64,000 nucleotides of DNA from Mesodorylaimus sp. YZB2_4. Lineage: Eukaryota; Nematoda; Enoplea; Dorylaimida; Dorylaimidae. The position numbers and the translations under genes were made by a program. This document shows, piece by piece, positions 55,512 through 64,000 of this stretch (positions within the stretch are counted from its first letter, which is position 1; each line of letters starts with the position of its first letter). The notes under the pieces were generated by a model, which was not told the DNA's origin, did no database searches, and worked only from the letters and a program-made list of their open reading frames with translations. The stretch spans positions 1 to 64,000 of the forward strand of contig JASANH010001093.1 in assembly GCA_030248295.1 (NCBI GenBank). The letters run 5' to 3'.

Positions 55512-58500
55512 ATGACGACCAAACAGGCCAGCCGATACAGCGGCGGACTCGATTCTTCTTCGATGAACACGGTAAGTTTGCACTGGTTTTGGCTTCAATG
55601 CTTGTCGAATTAATTTTTATTTTGTGGAACAATTTTATCAGGAGTACATTAGCGGCCAGCCGAGCGCGAAAGTTTTGCCAGTTGTGATCTCCTTGATGGT
55701 AAGTCGACTGATCAGTTCATAGAGCCGTTTCACGTTGCGACTCCTTTTAGGGAACGCTGGTGAGAGTTCATACAAAAGAAAACAAGTATTACGAAGGCGT
55801 GTTCAAAGCATTTTCTCCGGATGTAAGTAGATCGGTTCTGATTGTCGTAACTGTGCGTGTGCACTTGTCTGGAAAACCCGATAAAAAAGTATCACGGGCA
55901 GGTCTCTATGTACAGTACTGTACCCGCTCCTAGCATATAAAAGCATTGAAATGAATTGGTTCGATACAGGACGGTGTCTGCTTTTCTGAAATAGCCAAGA
56001 ATAAGTGAAGGCTCCGTTGCCTATCTGGTCGTAATTCGCCAGGTTTTTGCAGGGGTGTGTGAGTTTGCTCTTTCTGTTGATTCAGTGTAGTTGGATTCTG
56101 TGCGGCTAACGCGAGCAAATTACCTTCCGTATCACACGAGAATGTTTGCCTTTTGATGACCCAACGCTGTTCTTTATTTCAGTATGACATTGCATTGGAA
56201 GTGGTTCACGAGGTGGAGCTGGGCAAAGAAGATGAGCTTCCGCGTCAGAGTATGGTAAACGAGAAAATGATATTTAAAAAGGAGGACATCATTCGTATGG
56301 AAGGTGTGCCAGATTTGGAAACAGTTGTGAAAAGTATGTCCGGTGTGTTCATCGGTATTCCGTATGACACTCGTTGATTCAGGCGGTTTCGCAACGGATG
56401 CTGACATTAGTCGTGCGAACAACGGGGCCATTGATACGGCACGCGTATTAGAGCCCTGGGAACCAGATGCTGGAGGAGAGGATGATCATTTCGCTTCGGA
56501 GCATAATGGACCACTTGTAAGTCACGTGTAGATCAAGGTGATTTGAAAGTTGCATTGTGCTTTATTTGCAGAGCGACGGCTGGTCCGTTGAAGACATGTT
56601 CTCGGTGAATCAAGAACGATTTGCAATCAAATCCGACTACGATGAGAAGTTGTATCATACGTAAGCCGGTTCGCCGACCATTTATTGTCTAATTTAGCCG
56701 TGAATTGTTTTGCAGGGCTGAGCTGAACATTGATCCAAACAGTGAAATCGATCAAGAAAGGGCGAGGAAAGCAGGGGAGTTGGCCCGCGAGATCGAGCGC
56801 AATCCGGCATCGAAAAGGGCTGCGGATTTGGAGAACGACGACGAAGAGAGAGATATCGTGGTGAAAAGTGGCAGTAGCAGTGCTAATAATAGTACAGCTA
56901 CGACGCCAACGACGGCGGTTCCTCCTGGTGCTAGCAATCGGTGAGTTACGGCTGATGTTTGTTGCTTACTTGCCAGTCCAGCATATTTTGGTTTTACTAC
57001 AGGTACGTACCGCCAAACAAACGACCAATGAATGAAAGAACAAACGAGCGTACGAATCGGGGCGGTCGTCGCGGGGGTGGAAGTGGTGCTCAATATCAGA
57101 CAGCAATTCGCAATCAAGGTGGCGGCGATGTCCGTGGCGCTGGTCGTGGGCCACCCAGAGAATATGGCGACGGTGGGCCGCATTCAGTTAGCACTAGCTA
57201 CTATCAGCAACGACCGCTTAATCGGTTTGGTCAGCAACAGCATCCGCAACATCATCATCCAATGGTGGCTCAAACTTCTCACGAGCGATCCCCGACTGGG
57301 CCAGGTTCGATAATTCATTTGGTGCTGTCTGCTCTCTATCATAATACCGTTGTTGTAGGACCGAATGAGTGGGAGCGCGCTAAAGGCCCCAAGAGGCAAG
57401 ATGTGCGGGAAAATCACGGTTCCTATCCGCTTCCGCCGCAAATTCCTTCAGGTCCTCAGATGCCGAGATCAGTGACAATGGTTCCATCGCGTCCAAATAT
57501 GGAAGGCCTTCCGCACAATGGAAACAAAAGAAACAATAAAAGTAGCGGTTTTTTTATTCATTCTGAAAATCATTCACCGCGAAGTTACTTTTGTTTCAGT
57601 GGAAGAAGAATTAAAGAAATTCCATCGTGACTTTCATTTGACATCCAATGCGCCAAGTGGCATTCCAAGTATGACGCAAGGATCTGGAGCTGCCGGTTCG
57701 TCTGTCGTCTCAGCCGCTGCTTCGTCGTCAGGTCAGCCATCCAGATTGCCTCCGCAGTCGTCGCCCACTCAGCCGCAGTTACCACCGCCGTCGATGTCTA
57801 TGCCTCCACCGCAGCAACAGCAACGGCGCAGTCCCGACCTGAAAAGCCAGGGTGGTTCGACTTACGCGATAGGCGGTCATCAAACGGGTCCGCCGCCGCA
57901 TCATCAGCAACATCAACATCATCACCAAAATCAGAATCAGTCAAAACCTCCGCTGCAAATTTCTCCTGGCCAAGCTCAAACGCAAGCGATGCCACCACCA
58001 ATGATGCGTCCTGAAGTTCCGCCGAGAATGATGGCTGCTAGCGAAGCCATGTATCAGCAGCAGCAAGTTCAACAACCGCCCCATCCGTCGATGTCGCAAC
58101 AGCATTCTGCACCTGATTTTTCGAATGCCCCTCACCCCCATCAGCAGCCTCAACGACCCAATCATCCACCCATGATGGTCATGCAAGCGGGACAGAGTGG
58201 TAATGGTGGAGGACTGCCGACGATAGCACCAAAGATGCAACCGATTCCTGGCCATGTGCCGCAAATGCAGCCAATGGTGATGAGTCAGCCTCCGCCTCCG
58301 ACCATGGCTCAGCCGCCGTCTGCTCAAACTCCTCATCAACAGCAACTTCCGCCACAACAAATACAACATCAACAACACGAGCATGAACAGCGCAGCAACG
58401 AGTCCACCACTGAGTAAGTCTATGAACAACTAACAAAGATCTGCTTTGCATGGTTTCTGTCCGCTTAAGGTCGATCAAGAAATCTAAACTAAATCCCGAG

Positions 58501-60381
58501 GCAGCGGAATTTCGTCCTCAGGTAAGCTAGCTAGGTCTATTTTTCATTGTATGTATTCTGAGATTTGCTCGTCTTTCGTACACAGCAGTTTCGGCCACCT
58601 TCGACTGCCGCAGCTCCGCCGATGGTGCCCGTTGTACCAAGTCAACCGCTCGGTAGCTACCCACCATCCGTACAAAGTCCACCTCAGACGCCAATGATGG
58701 TTCAAACTCCGATGTCAGCTAACGCCGTTTATGGCAGTGTGCCGCCTGGCGGACCAGGGCCGAATCCAGCTCTTTATGCGCAAGGCGCATATTCTCAACA
58801 AGCGCATTCGTCGGCCACAATGCCCGTTCAAATCGTTCCTGGACCCACGCCAGTTTACACGACGATGTCCTTACAAGGAAGCCAGCCGGTGGTGGCTCTT
58901 CGGCCTAGACCAGGTAAGCATTGTCTGTCTGAAATGAGGGACGCTGTCATCGTCGGCGCTACATCTCTGTTTGCAGCTGTAGCAGCCGCTACTGGTCCGC
59001 CGATCATGGCTGGTCCCTATCCTCAACCTGGAGCTCCTCCATACGCGTTTTATAACGCTGGCATTCATCAAACGAGCCAACCGCATTCAATCATACCTGC
59101 TGGCGCCGCTTTTACGCAGAATCCTCCAGTGAGTTTCTCTTGCTGCACCTGTCTGGCATCTCTGTACATTTACGACTTTTACTATCTAGTACGTAGTGAA
59201 TGCCAGTCGCATGATAGCGCCGCAGTACGTGTTGCCGCAAGGACCAGGCAATAGCGAACATTCGCAGGCGCAGTTCTATGGTAAGTATTGGAATGTGAGA
59301 TTTCAGGAGCTTGGTGCCTGTAGCTTGCTAGGGTAGTTAAATTGTGTAAGCGTCCTGACTGACATTGTTTCTCTTTGATTCAGCAGCTGTTTCGCCGGTG
59401 GTTCAAGGCGGTGGTCCGTATCAGCAAGCCGGTTCGGTGCAATCTGGAATGCATCAACAAGCTCCTCCTGCGCCTCAGTACACCCAACAGCCAAACAATG
59501 GCAATAATCATTCGCAGACCCCACCGACGTCTCAGCAGCAGCCATCTCAACCAACGAATCAGAGTCCTGCCACTGGCCCACCGCCTCCGAATGTAGGCAA
59601 TGTGAGCGGAGCGAGCTCGATGAACGCTACTCCTGTGATACCGTATCCGCCATCTGCACCGACTCCTCAGTCGCCTCAGTATCCGACTGCACCTGGGGCT
59701 TATCCGGGTCCTGTGGTTTTCATAGCCCCGAATTTCATGGCTCCTCAATATCAAACTGGCATGGCCCCGGGAACTGTTCACATTCATAATCCGGCTGGCG
59801 TTCATTATGGTTACCCAGCTCAACCGCAGTATGTCTCTCCGGATCACATCGCTGCAGCCGCCGCTGCACAGCAAGGTATGGAAAGTTATTTCAGGTTTCG
59901 AGCAGTCTGTTGCTCGTCCTTCCGAACTTACTAACTCCCTAGTCAAACTTTTAAGTTTTGTCTGGCTTCGTTTTGGTTTCTTGCTTAGTTGGTCAAAGCG
60001 GGGTGATTCTCTTGTAGCCGCAGTACAACACCATCTCGCGCACGGGACGGCTAGCATTCATTCGACCATGTTACGTTCTGCCTCTGTTACGCCGTTTGTG
60101 CCTGGTGGAGCAGCCGTCAGCGCAGCTTCTGGTCAAGGTACTGTAGTGTCGTGCTTTTAGTTTTGCACTGTTTAATTTGCATTAGAACTCACGGATGGTT
60201 TGAGTTCGTTTTGGGCATTTATTCCCTGGACCAACTTGGTTTGGCCATCTGGTGCAGCACTGGCGGTGTAACTGGTCGGCGAGGGTCGACTCGTGTGCTC
60301 AGTCGTGGTAATTGTACGTGTTGAGCATGTTCACTTGTTTCAGGAGCTGCTTCAATGTCGCATCAGAATAATCACTCGTAG
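55512..60381 (+). CDS. ATXN2: Ataxin-2: Lsm, LsmAD and PAM2 RNA-binding regulator
   Basis: Sixteen exons: 55512-55571, 55642-55698, 55751-55822, 56183-56333, 56383-56516, 56572-56660, 56716-56940, 57003-57541, 57600-58413, 58470-58521, 58586-58913, 58977-59128, 59190-59280, 59384-59875, 60018-60137, 60344-60381; 1137 aa, all phases agree. The Lsm fold is LPVVISLMGTLVRVHTKENKYYEGVFKAFSPDYDIALE. LsmAD follows (GPLSDGWSVEDMFSVNQERFAIKSDYDEKLYHTAEL). An Arg/Gly patch (NRGGRRGGGSG) precedes a Pro/Gln/His-rich stretch. A PAM2 motif (SKLNPEAAEFRPQ) near residue 720, which in ataxin-2 binds the MLLE domain of poly(A)-binding protein, sits in its own 52 bp exon. The rest is Pro/Gln/Tyr-rich to the end. 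Ataxin-2 controls mRNA stability and translation and stress granules. Poly-Gln is limited to runs of about four. An earlier acceptor in the 60018 exon would bring in a stop, so the later one was chosen. Confidence 0.96.
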
Positions 60382-61924
60382 TTCAAGCCTCGTGACAAGG
60401 TATGTGATTCTATCTTGTTTTCACGCTTGGAAATTCGATTTCTCGTGTTTCAGGTCAACTTCGCGGTTATCTTAGGGCCCATATTGGCCTGAACAAGCTG
60501 CGTGTGCTCACAGGCAAACGAGGGAACACGTAAAACCTAGCTGTAGTTTTTTCCTTTGTGGATCGTGTTTTGGATAAGATGCGTGTGTCTTCTACTGTTT
60601 TCTCAAAGGGTTTCTGGCAATTCGTGTCTAGATCGCCAATGACTGCATGGCTTACTTGAAAGATCTGCTGATGGAATGTTTTCTTCATTCAGTAATAGTA
60701 ACTTATTCATCCGGTGTGCTCTGCTTCTGACGTCAAGACAAAAAACCAGGTTGTGCAAGAAACCAGCTGGAATGAGGTGGGCGGTCTGTTCATGAGCAGG
60801 CAGTGCTACAAGGTGGCCTTTCCCGCCAAATTGGGGTGGCCGACAAGTGATGAGGGTAGTTCAAGTAATGGTCACTTGCAGTAAGCGTGATTTTGGGGGC
60901 ATGGGTCTCGTGTAGTGAAAAACTGATTGGATGATGGGAATACTGCACTTGGGGGGGGGGGGAGGGTCCTACAGGCGTGTCATTGGACACATTTTTAGAT
61001 GCTGGATCAAACCTTAGATCAGTTGTTGTAACCATTGCTCGTGCAGGGACGAGTGGAAACACTGATCGTGAGTGATGTGAATGTGAGGTGTGAGCAGTGT
61101 AGCAGGGGTGGAAGAGTGCACTTACCGGCCACTGCCGAATGCTGAATGTACTGCATGCATGTAAAGTCTTAATGCGAGCAATGAGTAGGGAGATGCATCC
61201 GCTTTCAAATGACAACATGTATTTGGACTGACCAGCATGAATTTAGGACACGTTTTGAATTTGCGCGGTGATGTCATAAGCGGCTGACCCTACGCCGCTG
61301 TGCGCTACAGTAGTCATACCTGCTTGGGGCTTTGGGGTAATTAGCTGGGCTGAACTGGACTTTATTTCGATTTCGATTATTAGGCCAGCAGATAGATTCT
61401 TCGAGCATTGATAAAGTGTGAAGGGTGTCGTGGCATTTGGGTAATGTGATCAATGAAGTGACTATATTTCCATTCGAGTCGGTGGAACAGTGAGTGGTTT
61501 TTGTCTTTTTGGTGGCATTCGTTTTGTAGCAGTTATGTATTTTGGCAGCTCTTCTGGATAGAGCTACGAATAATCCAATTTAGATACTATAGACCTATGT
61601 TTTTGATGGGACTCGGCTAGAAGGGGTACCAAAGTTGCGTAACTTGGTTTTCGGAATTTGCCTACTGTGTGAATGAAGTCTTTCTGTTACCTCTTTGCAC
61701 CTAATACGTAGGTACAGTTCAGTAGGCCCAGGTACGGTGACCTAGATTCCTTCTCTGCGATTTCAAGTTACTGCTCGACAGCCTAGGGGTGACCACTAAG
61801 TTCGTATCACCTAGCTAGCTATAGGAGACTCCAGCATAGTCATCTTATTTTCTTCATCAATTCGTCGTGCGAATTCCCTTCCTTCCAACAGCCGTCTCGT
61901 GTATTTTCAGCTTGAAACGCAATC
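60382..61924. other. Intergenic region between ataxin-2 and merlin
   Basis: Both genes are on the plus strand. It holds the ataxin-2 3' end and the merlin 5' region. A G tract lies at 60951-60962. No coding exon recognised. Confidence 0.5.
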
Positions 61925-64000
61925 ATGTGGTCAGTTCCAAGTGAAAGAGTCCCCTTGAAGAAAAAGTCGGACAAATGCGTGGATGTGCGAGTGACGACGA
62001 TGGATGCGGAGCTCGAATTCAGTTTAGACGTAAATACGACATAGTTCGTTTTTATATTGTTCCTAGAACTGTATTCTTTCAGTGCAAAGCTAGCGGACGC
62101 GATTTATTCGACTTAGTTTGTCGAACCGTAGGGCTCCGCGAAATTTGGTATTTCGGCCTGCAGTTCACGACGGAAAAGGGCTATTATGATTGGTTATCGT
62201 TTGAAAAGAAGGTAATATTTAAATGGCTCTTTTCTAAATTGGCGTTACACTGTTATATTCGAGTTGCAGGTCCTGACGCAGGGCATCAAGAAAGCTGAGA
62301 ACGGTTACCATTTTTTCTTTTTGGTCAAGTATTATCCCGAGGATGTATCGGAGGAATTAATTCAAGATATTACGCAACATTATTTTTATTTGCAAGTGAA
62401 GCAGTTCATCGTCAATATGGACGTTTATTGTCCACCGGAAGCATCTGTGCTGCTCGCTTCGTATGCAATACAGGCAAAGGTACATTCTCTTGAAATTTAG
62501 AGTGGTGAAATGTCATTAAAAATGTATTTCTAGTTCGGAGATTTCGACGAATCAATTTATAAACCTGGTATGCTGTCAGTGGAGGATCTGCTGCCGCAAA
62601 GAGTCATTGATCAGTACCAAATGACGCCTGAAATGTGGGAAGATCGAATCAAGACTTGGTGGATGAACAATAAGGGAATGACAAGGTATGCTTCTTTCCG
62701 GGGGGGGGGGGAGGGGCACGAGGCTTACTCTAACCCAATCAATGAATTTTGTTTGGCTTAGGGAAGAAGCGGAATTGGAATACTTGCGAATCGCTCAGGA
62801 TTTGGACATGTACGGCATCCATTATTTCCCCATTTATGTAAGTGCGATAAGCATGTGCACGTATCGTTTCTGCAGTAGCTAATTTTTTAGAACAAGAAAG
62901 AATCGGATCTATGGTTGGGCGTGACTGCCCTGGGAATCAACATTTACGACAAGAACAACAAGCTAGCACCGAAGGCATCGTTTGCCTGGAGCGAGATAAG
63001 GAATATATCTTTCAAGGACAAAAAGGTATGCGGTGCCAATCAAGTTGACTATTTGGTATGCTCTCCCTCTTTTTAGTTCATAATCCAAACTTCTGACAAA
63101 TTAAGTTGCGGCTCCGTGGTGGCTTTTTGGTCTCAAAACGCGGCCGTGAATAAAGTTGTGAGTCACATTATTTTTTAATGCGTATATTATTTTTTAAGTA
63201 AGTCAAAGACCGTTTTAGATTTTGGATTTGTGTATTGGCAGCCATAATTTGTATCTTCGTCGGCGGCAACCCGATTCTCTTGAAGTGCAACAAATGAAAA
63301 GTCAAGCCAAAGAGGAACGACTGAGGCGGCAAGTAAGTCTGAAGGGCCTAGTTTTTGTGGATACTATCAAAATTAGTTTTTATAGAGCGATCGTCATCGG
63401 TACGAAAAAGAGCAGCAGCTGTGTGCTCAGCTAGAGCGCGAGAAAGAAAGGCTTCAACAAGAAGTGTTCCAATTGCAAGAGCAAGTAATGGCTGCGCAAG
63501 AAGCATTGGTAAATTAGTCACTAGCTCGAATTTTAAAATTGTTTAGATTCTAACTTTTTCTTTTTGTTTTTATTTTAGAGACGGAGCGAAGAAACTGCCG
63601 ATTTGCTTGCGGAAAAAGCACGAATTGCTGAGGAAGAAGCGCTGTCGCTGGCCGAAAGAGCATCGGCTGCAGAAGCGGAAATACAAAAAATTCGAATTTC
63701 TGCGTTAAAAGTAAGTTTGTAATGTTTTAAGGAAAGTTTTAATGAATTATTTTTCTAGACAGAAGAGGCGAAAATTCTGATGGAGTGCAAAGCTCGTGAA
63801 GCTGAGCTGATCGCTTCTCGAATTTTGGAAGAGTCGGAAAAGCGGTAATGCCTGAAAATAGGTTTTGGTTCCCCAGATACACATAACTTGGTTTTCCTAT
63901 TTAGGGGAAAGGAAGCGGAGAAATTGAAAGAAGATTTGATGAAAGCCAAACAAGCGGAGAAAATGGCCAAAGATAAATTATTCGAATTAATGGGAAATTC
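61925..64000 (+). CDS. NF2: Merlin (NF2), FERM domain and start of the helical rod; cut by the window end
   Basis: Twelve exons seen: 61925-62029, 62083-62211, 62270-62479, 62534-62685, 62762-62837, 62891-63025, 63077-63157, 63219-63332, 63386-63508, 63579-63710, 63759-63844, 63905-64000+; about 480 aa so far. All three FERM lobes are present ([99 protein letters not shown]). YQMTPEMW, the 'blue box' that separates merlin from ezrin-radixin-moesin proteins, is exact, and the rod contains [12 protein letters not shown] as in merlin. Merlin is a cortical membrane-cytoskeleton tumour suppressor feeding the Hippo pathway. The start chosen gives a short basic leader ([11 protein letters not shown]). 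The C-terminal tail is outside the window. A G tract lies in the fourth intron at 62700-62711. Confidence 0.96.

Overview
This 64 kb window is nuclear DNA from a small-genome invertebrate animal. Most genes are split by introns of about 45-120 bp with GT donors and TTTCAG/TTTTAG acceptors. Intergenic distances are short, base composition is near-balanced, and nearly every recognisable product belongs to a conserved metazoan family (merlin, ataxin-2, parkin, ANKRD50, DGCR2/IDD, TBC1D10, RPSA). I cannot name the species; a compact-genome bilaterian such as a tardigrade or nematode would fit. Exon models were built by hand from splice consensus and checked for intron phase; they are not supported by transcripts.

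Left part (1-24.4 kb). A damaged, unrecognised minus-strand gene ends in a tandem ~1 kb duplication (1-3333), followed by a decayed Glu/Gln/Arg-rich reading frame (3838-4534). Then come a DGCR2/IDD-like VWC membrane protein (+, 6989-8906, 5' end not found), a divergent acyl-CoA-synthetase-like protein that has lost core motifs (+, 9280-12072), and an ANKRD50 orthologue (-, 12754-17810). The next 6.6 kb has no convincing gene.

Middle part (24.4-46.8 kb). An SH3-tyrosine kinase without SH2 (-), a coiled-coil protein of unknown identity (-) with a pogo/Tigger-like MITE in its first intron, an endophilin-like BAR protein (+), a 30-exon transmembrane NIDO/EGF protein (-), and a protein with an unusual FHA-like-RING-B-box-coiled-coil order (-).

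Right part (49.4-64 kb). RPSA (-) and an intronless parkin (+) are head to head over 293 bp. Parkin and TBC1D10 (-) converge with 3' ends that probably overlap. Ataxin-2 (+) and merlin/NF2 (+, cut by the window end) follow.

The genes do not form one pathway. Two ubiquitin-ligase-type proteins (parkin and the FHA-RING-B-box protein), two membrane-traffic regulators (ANKRD50, TBC1D10) and several cell-surface or cortical proteins (NIDO/EGF, DGCR2-like, merlin) lie together without sign of co-regulation beyond the RPSA/parkin divergent pair. The best candidates for something undescribed are the FHA-like-RING-B-box protein, the SH2-less kinase and the synthetase-like pseudoenzyme.
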